Assembly: GCA_026005015.1 (NCBI GenBank)
Contig: BPKG01000003.1
Location: 62,001 to 126,000, forward strand
Reading direction: 5' to 3'
Origin: Burkholderiales bacterium
Lineage (GTDB): Bacteria; Pseudomonadota; Gammaproteobacteria; Burkholderiales; UBA6910
Length of the DNA: 64,000 nucleotides
Notes under the pieces: generated by a model
What the model was told of the DNA's origin: nothing
Databases searched by the model: none
The model's input: the letters and a program-made list of their open reading frames with translations, nothing else
Part shown: positions 17,029-24,500 of the stretch, in pieces
Numbering within the stretch: the stretch's first letter is position 1
How the letters are laid out: each line of letters opens with the position of its first letter
Made by a program: the position numbers and the translations under genes

Positions 17029-17433
17029 ATGATCCTCCGCGATCCGGTTCGGTGGTTGGCCGTGGGCGCGGTGGGCCTTGCCCTCCTCGCCCTCTCCGGT
17101 TGCGCGACCCTGGGCAAGCCCCTTCCCCCGCCGCCCACGACGGCGGAGATCGTGCAGATGGCCGAGGACGGCCGCTCCGCCGACGAGATCATCGCCCGCA
17201 TGAAGGAATCCCGGGCGGTCTACCGGCTGCCGGCCAGCGAGCTGGCGAAGCTCAGGGAGCAGGGCGTGCCGGATGCGGTCATCGACTACATGCAGCAGAC
17301 CTACATCGAGGCCGAGCGCTACGACGAATACCGCCGGGCGCGGGATTTCTACGGGTGGTACGCCTGGCCCAGCCCCTACTGGCCTCACCCCGCCTACCGC
17401 TACCGGTTCTGGCCGTACTACTGGTGGTGGTAG
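17029..17433 (+). CDS. Lipoprotein with aromatic-rich C-terminus
   Basis: A 134-residue protein with a lipobox (LLALSGCATLG), so the mature protein is lipid-anchored. The middle (EIVQMAEDGRSADEIIARMK, LRQGVPDAVIDYM-like) resembles the short helical repeat seen in other envelope lipoproteins with an SHOCT-like theme. The tail is unusually rich in Tyr, Trp and Pro (YGWYAWPSPYWPHPAYRYRF, WPYYWWW), which may embed in membrane or bind metal or heme. Function unknown. Confidence 0.7.
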   Translation: MILRDPVRWLAVGAVGLALLALSGCATLGKPLPPPPTTAEIVQMAEDGRSADEIIARMKESRAVYRLPASELAKLREQGVPDAVIDYMQQTYIEAERYDEYRRARDFYGWYAWPSPYWPHPAYRYRFWPYYWWW

Positions 17434-17484
17434 GAATGCCACCGGGCTTGGCGGGCAAGTTTTCAGCGCAGAAGGATGGCAACC

Positions 17485-17919
17485 ATGAAGAAAATCCGTT
17501 ACTTCATCGGGCCCCTAGTCGCCTGCCTGGCGGGCACTGGCGCTGCCCTGGCCCAGGGCCCCTTCCCCACCACCGCGGCCGACATCCATGCCAGTCCCAC
17601 GCCGGGCCAGCTCGTCGAGCTCAGGGGCCGGGTCGTGGAACGGCTGCGGGACAATGAGTTCCGCTTCGACGACGGGACAGGCCACCTCGTGCTGGACGCG
17701 GGGCCGCCCTGGTGGCACACGGTCTCCCTGCCCGCCGGCGCCGAAGTCACGGTGGTGGGCCGCGTCAGCCTGGGCCCGCCCCACGCGCGCCAGGCGTTGG
17801 AGCCCGAGATCGACGTGCACCGGCTGCAAACGCCCGCAGGCGAAATGATCCGGGTCCGGGATGTGGGCCCGGCGCCGTGGGCCGGCGGCCTTCCGCTGGC
17901 GGCTGTATTGAAGCGGTAA
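17485..17919 (+). CDS. Exported bacterial OB-fold (BOF-like) protein
   Basis: A 144-residue periplasmic protein. A signal peptide (cleavage near ALAQGPF) is followed by an OB-fold signature: LVELRGRVVERLRDNEFRFD, DGTGHLVLDAGPPWW and VTVVGRV. This resembles the YgiW/YdeI (BOF) family of small stress-linked periplasmic proteins. The second ATG is used because GAAGGA lies at the right distance before it. Confidence 0.7.
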   Translation: MKKIRYFIGPLVACLAGTGAALAQGPFPTTAADIHASPTPGQLVELRGRVVERLRDNEFRFDDGTGHLVLDAGPPWWHTVSLPAGAEVTVVGRVSLGPPHARQALEPEIDVHRLQTPAGEMIRVRDVGPAPWAGGLPLAAVLKR

Positions 17920-17977
17920 GTCTTGCCGTTACAATGGACGCATCGGAAAAGGGAGGTCCCCGGCGGGAAGGGATTTT

Positions 17978-18562
17978 ATGAGCATCCAGAGCGAGAACTG
18001 GCTTCCGCGGCACCGGCTCACCGTGGACGAATACCACCGCATGGGCGAAGTGGGCCTGCTGGCGCCCGAGGCCCGGGTGGAGCTGATCGAAGGAGAGATC
18101 ATTGACATGGCGCCTATCGGCAGCCGGCACGCCGGTACCATTGCCAGGCTTATCCATCTGCTGACTGCGGCGGTCGGCGACCGGGCCATCGTTTATTCTC
18201 AGTCCCCACTGCGCCTTGACGAGCACTCTGAACCCCAACCCGACCTCGCTCTCCTCAAGCCGCGCCGGGATTTCTACACCAGCCGCCATCCGACGGCTTC
18301 CGACACGCTGCTGGTGGTCGAGGTGAGCGACGTTACCCTGCGCTACGACCGCCAGGTGAAAGTGCCGCTCTACGCGCGCCACGACGTCCCCGAAGTGTGG
18401 ATCGTCGATCTGGAGAATGCGCTGACCCACTTCTTCCGTTCCCCCGCCGGAGAGACCTACGCCCATATCTCGGCCACCGAGCGCCCGGGTCTCACCCCCA
18501 TCGCGGCGCTGCCCGGGACCACCGTGGACCTGACCGGCGTGCTGCCGCACGCCTCCAGGTAA
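17978..18562 (+). CDS. Uma2 family (DUF820) putative endonuclease
   Basis: A 194-residue protein of the Uma2/DUF820 family, which has a PD-(D/E)XK nuclease fold. The family start is clear (HRLTVDEYHRMGEVGLL), followed by VELIEGEIIDMAPIGSRHA, EPQPDLALLKP (acidic metal site) and LLVVEVSDVTLRYDRQVKVP (catalytic E-x-K region, with Asp/Arg/Lys). Biological role unknown; such genes are abundant in cyanobacteria and scattered in proteobacteria, where they behave like mobile or selfish genes. Confidence 0.85.
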   Translation: MSIQSENWLPRHRLTVDEYHRMGEVGLLAPEARVELIEGEIIDMAPIGSRHAGTIARLIHLLTAAVGDRAIVYSQSPLRLDEHSEPQPDLALLKPRRDFYTSRHPTASDTLLVVEVSDVTLRYDRQVKVPLYARHDVPEVWIVDLENALTHFFRSPAGETYAHISATERPGLTPIAALPGTTVDLTGVLPHASR

Positions 18563-18751
18563 ACCACCCCCGCCTTTTTTGGGCACGAACCGAGGGCGGC
18601 TACACCGGCGACTCGTCCCCGAAAGGCCTCCTCCACCCTGCAGACAAGAATTTTCCTCCCGGCTCGTCCATGACGCCCCACCGGGCTTCTCCTTACACTT
18701 TTTTTCTTGTCAGCATGGACCGGACGCTCCCTCCGCACGTATCCCGCGCCT

Positions 18752-19770
18752 TCAGAACGCATAGCGCGCCCGCAGGGTAAACGTCTGGGGCCGGCCGAGC
18801 TGGATCTGGGTGGGCGAGCGGGAGCCGAGCATGTAGTCCTCGTCGAGCACGTTTTCCACACTCGCGAACAGGGTCAGGCCCGGGACCTGGGGCACGCGCC
18901 AGCTCGCGTCCAAGTCCAACCGGGTATAGCCGTCCACCTGGAAGGGAATCCCGAAATTGGCGCCCTGGCGTTCGCCGACGTAGATGAAGCTTCCGCCGAG
19001 GCGCAGGTCGGGCGTCGCGAAATAGGAGAGCCGCAGCGTGGCGGCGAGCTCGGGCGTGTTGGCGAGCCGCTGGCCCTCGAAGCCGTCGTTGTTCTCCTTG
19101 ATCTCGGAGTCATGATACGTAAACGCGCCGATCAGGCTCAGCCGTTTCGTCACCTGCGCCGAGACGTCCAGCTCCACGCCGCGCATGTTCACCTCGCCTG
19201 GGGGCGCCGAGAAACTCGGGTTGTTCGGATCCGCGGTGATGACGTTGGTCTGGGTCAGGTCGAAGAGCGCCAGGGTGTAGAACAGCCGCTTCCAGAAGGC
19301 GTCGCCCTTCACGCCGAGCTCGAACTGCTCGCCTTTCTGGGGATCGAAGCCACGGCCATGGGCGTCCTGACCGAAGGCGCCTTCGAAGGAGCGCGACCAA
19401 CCAGCATAGACGGAAAGCTGCGGCGTGAGGTCGTAAACGGCGCCCAGCGACGGGGACAGCCCCGAGTCGCCAGCCAGGGTATTGCCGGTCGTTGACGAAT
19501 TCGTAGCTCCTGTAACGCAGGCCGCCCAGCAGATGCCAGCGCTCGCCGATATCCACCATGGTCGATGAAGTAGACCCCTTGCTCTCTTTCCTCGCTGAGA
19601 AACCGGCGGGGTGGAGCGAACGGCGCCGGCAGCAGCGCGCCGAATTGTTGGTCGAACACCGGTCCAGTGCCGAAGGTACCGATCAGCTTGCGCAGAATAT
19701 CCCCGTCGCTGGCATAGCGCTCGTAGCCCACGGCGAGCCGATGGCGGCTGGGGCCCAGGGACGGCGAAGG
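18752..19770 (-). pseudogene. Truncated and frameshifted TonB-dependent receptor (C-terminal part)
   Basis: Only the barrel part of a siderophore receptor is left, from LGPSRHRLAVGYERYASDGD to the C-terminal LGRPQTFTLRARYAF. Signal peptide, TonB box and plug are missing; homology stops near 19770, where the toxin-antitoxin promoter begins. Two further frameshifts lie near 19557 (VYFID to MVDIGERW) and near 19500 (YRSYEFV to SSTTGNTLAGD). It was probably the receptor of the decayed fecI/fecR locus at 20472-20962, with the toxin-antitoxin pair now sitting where the N-terminal half should be. Confidence 0.8.
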
Positions 19771-19791
19771 CTTCGGAGAAGGCCGGAGGAT

Positions 19792-19820
19792 TTGATGTAT
19801 GTCAATGGGACGGCTAGACT
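19792..19820 (+). promoter_or_regulatory. Sigma-70-like promoter of the RHH/PIN pair
   Basis: TTGATG at 19792-19797 and TAGACT at 19815-19820 are 17 bases apart, a standard promoter layout. Transcription would start almost at the ATG at 19828, giving a leaderless message. Confidence 0.4.
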
Positions 19821-19827
19821 GACCTAC

Positions 19828-20037
19828 ATGGAAAAAACACAAATATATCTGCGCAAAAAGGAGCTCGCCGCATTGCGCGAGGCGGCACGGCGCTCCGGGC
19901 GCAGCGTCGCGGACCTGGTCCGCGAGGCAATCCGCAAGACCGTGTTGAAGCCCGGAGCGGAAGGCCCGCTCGCCCTCTGGGACGGCGAACCCAAGCGCGT
20001 TTCCGCCGACCACGACAGCGTGCACGACCAGCCGTGA
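19828..20037 (+). CDS. Ribbon-helix-helix antitoxin (CopG-like)
   Basis: A 69-residue antitoxin, MEKTQIYLRKKELAALREAA followed by RSGRSVADLVREAIRK, the ribbon-helix-helix DNA-binding motif. The C-terminal tail (LALWDGEPKRVSADHDSVHD) would bind the toxin. An upstream ATG at 19795 has a better ribosome site (GGAGGATTTG) but would place the coding start within the promoter; both are possible. GTGA overlap with the next gene. Confidence 0.8.
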   Translation: MEKTQIYLRKKELAALREAARRSGRSVADLVREAIRKTVLKPGAEGPLALWDGEPKRVSADHDSVHDQP

Positions 20038-20453
20038 TACGGCACGGCGAGGCCGCATTCGTCGACAGCGGAGCCTGGATCGCCCTCGCCCTGTCTCGCG
20101 ATCCGCTGCACACCCAGGCGCGGGAGCAGTGGGAAAGCCTTCAGGGCGCGGGGACGAAGCTCCACACTTCCGTTCCAGTCGTGATCGAGACCTTCACCTT
20201 CCTGGAACGTAATGCCAATCGCGACGTCGCGCTTGCCTGGAAGGAGTCAATCTACCGGCCGGGTACGGTCAGGATTCTTCCCTGCGAACTGCGAGATCTG
20301 GAGCAGGCTTGGGAATACTTCCGGCGTCCCGATCGGCGCAAGCTTTCCGCCGTCGATGCGACCAGTTTTGTCATTATGGGGCGCGCGCGGATCCGGCTTG
20401 CTTTTGCGTTCGATCATCATTTCGCCGCGGTCGGATTCAGGCTGGTAGGCTAG
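20034..20453 (+). CDS. vapC: PIN-domain toxin (VapC-like)
   Basis: A 139-residue PIN protein beginning at GTG, with Asp in AAFVDSGAWIALALS, Glu in VVIETFTFLE and Asp in KLSAVDATSFVIM and AFAFDHHF. It belongs to the PIN group paired with ribbon-helix-helix antitoxins. Four-base overlap with the antitoxin. The pair lies between the decayed sigma/FecR fusion and the truncated receptor, all of which run the other way. Confidence 0.88.
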   Translation: MIRHGEAAFVDSGAWIALALSRDPLHTQAREQWESLQGAGTKLHTSVPVVIETFTFLERNANRDVALAWKESIYRPGTVRILPCELRDLEQAWEYFRRPDRRKLSAVDATSFVIMGRARIRLAFAFDHHFAAVGFRLVG

Positions 20454-20471
20454 CCGCGCGAGGGGGCGGCC

Positions 20472-20962
20472 TTAGCGCCGGCGGATCTCCGCGCTGCCGT
20501 CTGGAAGGCTTCGAACCCGCACGGGCAGGATGCGGGGCAGCGCCCCGACCAGCGCTTGCGGATCGTTCACGCTGAAGCTGCCGGAGAGCCGCAGCTTGCC
20601 CACCTCCTCATCGGCCAACCGGTGGCCGGGTGCGCGGAGTAGCGCGCCAGCTCGCGAACCACTTCGGCCAGCGTCGCCCCATCGAACGCGAGCCGGCCCT
20701 CGCGCCAGGCAGTCGCGGCGGCGAAGTCCATGGGACGCGGCGCCTCGATGCGGCCCTGGGCGTCGATCCGGGTGCCGAGGCCTGCCGTGAGCGGCACTGC
20801 CTGCGTGCCTCCCGGGGCGGCGCCCTCCGCCTCCAGCAGGCGCACCACCGTTTCCTGTGCCACGTCCTCGGCCTCGAACCGGTCGCCCAGGCGCCGGGTG
20901 AGCGTCCCGACCAGCTCGTCGTAATAACGCAGCACGGCGTGAAGCATCGGGTTACGGGACAT
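20472..20962 (-). pseudogene. FecI sigma factor fused to FecR C-terminus by internal deletion
   Basis: The frame opens at ATG 20962 as the N-terminus of a FecI-like ECF sigma factor (MLHAVLRYYDELVGTLTRRL, RFEAEDVAQETVVRLLEAEG: region 2). It then passes directly into the periplasmic part of a FecR regulator (PRPMDFAAATAWREGRLAFD, GATLAEVVRELARYSAHP). Sigma regions 3-4 and the FecR N-terminal domain and membrane helix are gone, consistent with one in-frame deletion. A further frameshift in a CCC run near 20610 separates off the FecR end (LADEEVGKLRLSGSFSVNDP ... SAEIRRR). The fusion cannot work as either protein. A Fur box and an AGCCAGCC element still precede it. Confidence 0.8.
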
Positions 20963-21075
20963 GGAAGCGAGCGGGACGCGGACAAAACCGCTGTCCACGA
21001 CGAACGGCCGCTCTTGATCCCGGGTCACTTCGAATTCAGAAAAAACGAAACCGTCCCCTATCGAGAACCCGCGGT

Positions 21076-21109
21076 GGCTGGCTTGCCCCAGGACGGGGCA
21101 TGGCCGGCT
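21076..21109 (-). promoter_or_regulatory. Tandem AGCCAGCC leader element, copy 5
   Basis: Sense-strand AGCCGGCC (21102-21109, one mismatch) and AGCCAGCC (21076-21083) flank a perfect hairpin TGCCCC/GGGGCA with a five-base loop. It lies 113 bases before the sigma factor start and abuts the Fur box. Confidence 0.5.
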
Positions 21110-21128
21110 GAATGAGAATAGCTTGCAG
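21110..21128. promoter_or_regulatory. Fur box (fecI remnant)
   Basis: GAATGAGAATAGCTTGCAG is a Fur-like site directly upstream of the AGCCAGCC element of the fecI/fecR fusion. Confidence 0.6.
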
Positions 21129-21319
21129 TATCGAGACAATCGGACCGCGTTGTCAACGCGCGCCGGCAGACGGGTGATCGAGGCGCTCCAGCGCACCGCG
21201 GCGTGTCATGTGCCGCGCGGAAGCGTTCGGGTGAAACGGCGCGCGGTGCGCGGTTTCCCGGCCCCTAGGTCAAACTCCCGCCGTTTGCATCGAGCCGATG
21301 CACGGTGTACCATATCAAA

Positions 21320-21334
21320 CATATCGATAATATG
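21320..21334. promoter_or_regulatory. Palindrome before the antitoxin at 21345
   Basis: CATAT-CGATA-ATATG lies 10 bases before the antitoxin ATG in an AT-rich patch that also contains CATATC and CCATATG. Probably promoter plus operator of the pair. Confidence 0.4.
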
Positions 21335-21344
21335 GGTCATCCAT

Positions 21345-21587
21345 ATGAAAACTACCATCGAGCTCCCCGACGCGCTGCTCGACCGCTGCCGCAAAGTCGC
21401 GCGCCGCGAGGGCACGACGTTAAAAGCGCTGATCGAAGACGGCCTGCGCCTTGCGTTGCGCGCACGCGAGCGTAAGCCGGCGAAAACGCCCGGGCTCAAG
21501 CCGTTCAAGGGCGATGGGCTGACGGCGGAATTCCGCGATATGGGCTGGGAGCGGATACGCGACGAAATCTACCGTGGTCGCGGTTGA
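21345..21587 (+). CDS. vapB: Antitoxin (VapB-like, Arc/RHH type)
   Basis: An 80-residue antitoxin, MKTTIELPDALLDRCRKVAR followed by REGTTLKALIEDGLRLALRA. The strand-helix-helix layout is that of ribbon-helix-helix VapB antitoxins. The C-terminal FKGDGLTAEFRDMGWERIRD segment would bind the toxin. The toxin starts 14 bases before this gene ends. Confidence 0.88.
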   Translation: MKTTIELPDALLDRCRKVARREGTTLKALIEDGLRLALRARERKPAKTPGLKPFKGDGLTAEFRDMGWERIRDEIYRGRG

Positions 21588-22005
21588 CACCAACCTTCTC
21601 GTCTACGCCCACCGCACGGATGCGCCATTTCACGTTGCGGCCCGGGCGCTGATCGAGTCGCTAATGGCCGAAGCCACTGCCTGGGCGATCCCCTGGCCCT
21701 GCGCCCACGAGTTCATCGCCATCGTGACGAATCCCCGCATCTTCAAGACGCCGACCCCGCTCGACGTGGCGCTCGCGCAGCTGCGTACGCTCGCCGAGCA
21801 GCCCCAGATCATCTGGCTCGCCGAAGGCGACGATTACCTGCCGCGTCTCGAGACGCTCGCGCTGGCGGCGCAGGTCAAAGGCGGAGCCATACACGACGCT
21901 CGGATCGCGGCGATCTGTCTGTACCACGGTGTCCGGGAGCTGTGGTCAGCGGACCGGGATTTTTCGCGTTATCCGGCGCTGCGCGTGCATAATCCCCTCG
22001 TCTAA
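21574..22005 (+). CDS. vapC: PIN-domain toxin (VapC-like)
   Basis: A 143-residue PIN ribonuclease starting at GTG. Asp in VAVDTNLLVYAH, Glu in WPCAHEFIAIV, Asp in AIHDARIAAICL and Asp in WSADRDFSRYP form the active site. It belongs to the group that ends in RVHNPL, often found with RHH antitoxins. The pair lies between the two fecI remnants. Confidence 0.9.
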   Translation: MVAVDTNLLVYAHRTDAPFHVAARALIESLMAEATAWAIPWPCAHEFIAIVTNPRIFKTPTPLDVALAQLRTLAEQPQIIWLAEGDDYLPRLETLALAAQVKGGAIHDARIAAICLYHGVRELWSADRDFSRYPALRVHNPLV

Positions 22006-22068
22006 GCACGGATCGGAGCCGCCCGGTGGGACAACTTGGGTCGAATTCCCGAGGAGAGGGGCCGGGTG

Positions 22069-22227
22069 TTACGGGTCGTCTACAACGAAACCGCGATGGA
22101 CGAACGCTTCACGGGTCAGATCGGCCGCCTCGGCCTCGCACCCCACCCGCCCCGGCAGCAAACGGAAAAGCTCCCCCCGCCACTCGGCATAGGCGCTCGC
22201 GAGCTGGGCCTTGGGCCGGTCATCCAT
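22069..22227 (-). pseudogene. Truncated FecI-type ECF sigma factor
   Basis: A 52-codon frame, MDDRPKAQLASAYAEWRGEL then FRLLPGRVGCEAEAADLTRE and AFVHRG, ending in TAA. This is the first helix-loop-helix of sigma region 2 of a FecI-like factor. The rest of region 2 and all of region 4 are absent, so it cannot recruit polymerase. It may be the former regulator of the neighbouring receptor operon. Confidence 0.6.
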
Positions 22228-22263
22228 GGGCGGCGTCTTCGAGGGGCGCGGCCTTGATCCTTT

Positions 22264-22671
22264 TTAGCGAGCGACGCGCGGGCGAGCCCTGATGGAGTCG
22301 TCCGACCGGGAAGCCGCCCAACCCTCGACCCATGCGGTGAGAATGCCCTCTGGCGCATCCGCCCCTGCGGGGCAGGGATCGATCAGTTCCACCGCCACGC
22401 GCTTCGGGGCGACGAAGACCGCAGGCCTTCCGGGAAGCGCCCCGGAGGCAGCCAGAACGAAAGCATCGGACCGGGTCCATTCCCGGAACTGCTCAGTCGA
22501 TTCCCAGACGCTATAGAGCACGTGGGAAGGCATCCCTTGCGCCGGGCGGGAGAGGACGGCATGGCAGCAGCCCGGCCGCGCCGCCATCAGGCCGAGGAGC
22601 CGCTCGCACCAGGCGTCGAACGCTCCGCGGCATTCCGGCGCCACGAAAAACTGTTCGCTCACGACGATCAT
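22264..22671 (-). CDS. Antibiotic biosynthesis monooxygenase (ABM) domain protein, heme-oxygenase-like
   Basis: A 135-residue protein with the dimeric alpha-beta barrel fold of the ABM family: MIVVSEQFFVAPECRGAFDA, ARPGCCHAVLSRP, HVLYSVWESTEQFREWTRSD. IsdG/HmoA heme-degrading enzymes share this fold, and the context (last gene of a receptor operon in an iron island) favours release of iron from an imported ligand. The chosen ATG at 22671 has GGGGGGTGG in front. It follows the 88-residue gene by 11 bases. Catalytic residues cannot be settled by eye. Confidence 0.75.
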   Translation of the reverse strand: MIVVSEQFFVAPECRGAFDAWCERLLGLMAARPGCCHAVLSRPAQGMPSHVLYSVWESTEQFREWTRSDAFVLAASGALPGRPAVFVAPKRVAVELIDPCPAGADAPEGILTAWVEGWAASRSDDSIRARPRVAR

Positions 22672-22682
22672 GGCCACCCCCC

Positions 22683-22949
22683 TCAATGGATCGAACGCTT
22701 TTGCTCGCGCGGGCTCTCGCCCTTCTGCATCCGGTACAGCAGGTCGTACCACCGGGCGATCAGGCGGCGGCAGACGTCCCGCAACATCGGAGCGGCATGG
22801 GCATCCGGATGGGTTTCTATGAATTGCAGGTGGCGAATGACCAGCTCGGCCTGAACGGGGCAACCCCGCTCGGCCTGCTTGGTCATGAGATACAAGGTCG
22901 CGGCCACGAGGGCCGGCAGCGTGGGATAGTCGGGATGGTCGGCGGTCAT
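22683..22949 (-). CDS. Small helical protein of an iron-uptake operon
   Basis: An 88-residue protein, MTADHPDYPTLPALVAATLY followed by LMTKQAERGCPVQAELVIRH. It is predicted all-helical, without signal peptide or membrane helix, and resembles small proteins found in betaproteobacterial iron loci; no function known to me. CAGGAG precedes the ATG. It has its own leader with an AGCCAGCC element, unusual for an internal gene of an operon. Confidence 0.65.
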   Translation of the reverse strand: MTADHPDYPTLPALVAATLYLMTKQAERGCPVQAELVIRHLQFIETHPDAHAAPMLRDVCRRLIARWYDLLYRMQKGESPREQKRSIH

Positions 22950-22988
22950 CGACAGAATCTCCTGATCCAGCTTTTCGATGGTATTCCT

Positions 22989-23025
22989 GGCTGGCTGATC
23001 GGCATGACCCGCCGACGGGCTGGCT
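22989..23025 (-). promoter_or_regulatory. Tandem AGCCAGCC leader element, copy 6
   Basis: Two perfect octamers (23018-23025 and 22989-22996 on the sense strand) flank a stretch with alternative short stems (CCCG/CGGG or CGGC/GCCG). It lies 39 bases before the start of the 88-residue gene, inside the operon. Confidence 0.5.
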
Positions 23026-23043
23026 GCGGTTGCGGGAGTTCCC

Positions 23044-23244
23044 TTAGTGTTTCTCTGCGCCCATTTCGATCTTGCTTTTATCGATCTCGATTTCCGTGGC
23101 CGATGCGAGTTGCGCCACGGCCTTGCCAAAACGAGCCTTGGCGGTGTTGTAAGCCTCGTCATGGCTCGCCGCCTCGACCCAGGCCTCCATCTCGACTTTA
23201 TCCCCGTTGTCCAGCAAGTGCGCTAGTTTTACCTTGAAGTTCAT
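23044..23244 (-). CDS. Small conserved-looking protein
   Basis: A 66-residue cytosolic protein, MNFKVKLAHLLDNGDKVEME followed by AWVEAASHDEAYNTAKARFG. The pattern of a beta hairpin, an Ala-rich helix and a charged end recalls small stand-alone alpha-beta domains. It overlaps the end of the Bfd-like gene by 47 bases. No function recognised; operon place suggests iron handling. Confidence 0.65.
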   Translation of the reverse strand: MNFKVKLAHLLDNGDKVEMEAWVEAASHDEAYNTAKARFGKAVAQLASATEIEIDKSKIEMGAEKH

Positions 23245-23488
23245 CGCTCACGCTCTCCATAAGTTGATGATGCTCTTGTTTAACATGCAGGCCGTCCCGA
23301 ACCGAATCCGGCTGGTAGGCCTGTTCCCTCAATATCCGCTTGAGCAGCGGAATACAGTTGCCGCACTTAGGCAAGCGACCGAGCAGCTTGAAACAAGCCT
23401 TGACGCTGCGGGCGCCGCGCCGGCAAGCGAGGCGAAACTCCTCCTGGCCGATCCCGTGACAGCTACAGCAGCTCTTCTCACGCTGCAC
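23198..23488 (-). CDS. Bfd-like [2Fe-2S]-binding domain protein
   Basis: A 96-residue protein. Cys in SCCSCHGIGQEE and in LPKCGNCIPLLKRIL match the C-x-C ... C-x-x-C ligand pattern of Bfd-like [2Fe-2S] domains. Unlike Bfd at 1521 it has a longer loop and a C-terminal tail. It could deliver electrons to a partner that reduces imported iron. The GTG start overlaps the end of the ABC membrane gene by 11 bases. Confidence 0.75.
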   Translation of the reverse strand: MQREKSCCSCHGIGQEEFRLACRRGARSVKACFKLLGRLPKCGNCIPLLKRILREQAYQPDSVRDGLHVKQEHHQLMESVSDELQGKTSALAGQRG

Positions 23489-24500
23489 TCTGATGCTCCG
23501 TGTCGTGAGGACGGAGGGTGCGACGCACGGCGGGCCACCCCTCCCGCACCTTGTTATAAACCTTAGTAATTTGAGACAGAGGCTTGTTAATAAGTTTGAG
23601 GTTGACCAGGAACACGCCGATCTGGGCAGCAGTGATTTCCTGCGGCACCAACGGCCAGATGCCGGTCGCGGTTAGCACGAGCACCAGGGCCAAGCTCACC
23701 CAATAGGCGAAATCAGCCGTCGCCTCGCTGCTCTGTTTCCAGAATTCGAACTTGATGCGATTGATGTAAAAGCGCTCTTGTCGCTGGTAAAGTTCTTCCC
23801 GGTTTCCTTGGGCGACCGCCGAGCCGACGCTGGCGACGAGCCGCAGGACGTTGTGGCTGTAGCGCTGGATCAGGCCGCCGAAGAGCAGCGCCGCAAGAAA
23901 AGGCAGCAGGCTCGCCACGAGCAAAGCGGGCAGCAGCTCCGGAGAGAGAGACAGTTGCCAGAGGATCACTGCCGGCAAGCCGATAAGGATCGTCCAGAGC
24001 TCTTTCTGGAAAAGGTCGAAGATCTTGCGGGCGTTTTCGCAATCGTTGATCGAGCGGGCGACTTGCTCGCCGATGCAGCCACCGCCGCGGCGCTCGAACC
24101 ACACCCTTTGCAGCTCGATGAACAGCCGATCGTCCAGCATCCGGTTAGTCAGTTTCTCGGCCAAGCGCAGTACCCCGAGCCCAAAAAAAATGCCGATCGC
24201 CAGCGGCGCGTAGGCGAGGAGTTCTTGGATTCTGAAAACATGCTCACCTTTGGTGATCTCCTGCAACACCTCCTTGACCAGCCACGCCTGCACCGGCTCG
24301 ATAGCCGGCGTGATGATGTTGGGCAGGATAGCGGCGAGCAACAGCCAGGGATGGCGCAAAAGAATGCCCAGCATTTCCCCGAGGAGGGGACGCCAGGCAT
24401 GCCCCCCGGATCGAGATCTGCCTGGCACCGTTGCTTCCACGGAAGATGCGTTAAAGAGCCGGTTTTCGCGGTCGGTCATCTTGCCCGGGTGCACTACCAT
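23478..24500 (-). CDS. ABC transporter transmembrane domain protein without ATPase domain
   Basis: A 340-residue membrane protein with the six-helix fold of type IV ABC exporters: LLRHPWLLLAAILPNIITPA, YAPLAIGIFFGLGVLRLAEK, ELWTILIGLPAVILWQLSLS, LLVASLLPFLAALLFGGLIQ, FAYWVSLALVLVLTATGIWP. The frame ends before any Walker A or signature motif, so no ATPase is encoded, and none lies nearby. GGAGGG precedes the ATG, which overlaps the receptor stop. Either a separate ATPase is used or the protein acts without one. Odd partner for a TonB receptor. Confidence 0.8.
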   Translation of the reverse strand: MVVHPGKMTDRENRLFNASSVEATVPGRSRSGGHAWRPLLGEMLGILLRHPWLLLAAILPNIITPAIEPVQAWLVKEVLQEITKGEHVFRIQELLAYAPLAIGIFFGLGVLRLAEKLTNRMLDDRLFIELQRVWFERRGGGCIGEQVARSINDCENARKIFDLFQKELWTILIGLPAVILWQLSLSPELLPALLVASLLPFLAALLFGGLIQRYSHNVLRLVASVGSAVAQGNREELYQRQERFYINRIKFEFWKQSSEATADFAYWVSLALVLVLTATGIWPLVPQEITAAQIGVFLVNLKLINKPLSQITKVYNKVREGWPAVRRTLRPHDTEHQSAA

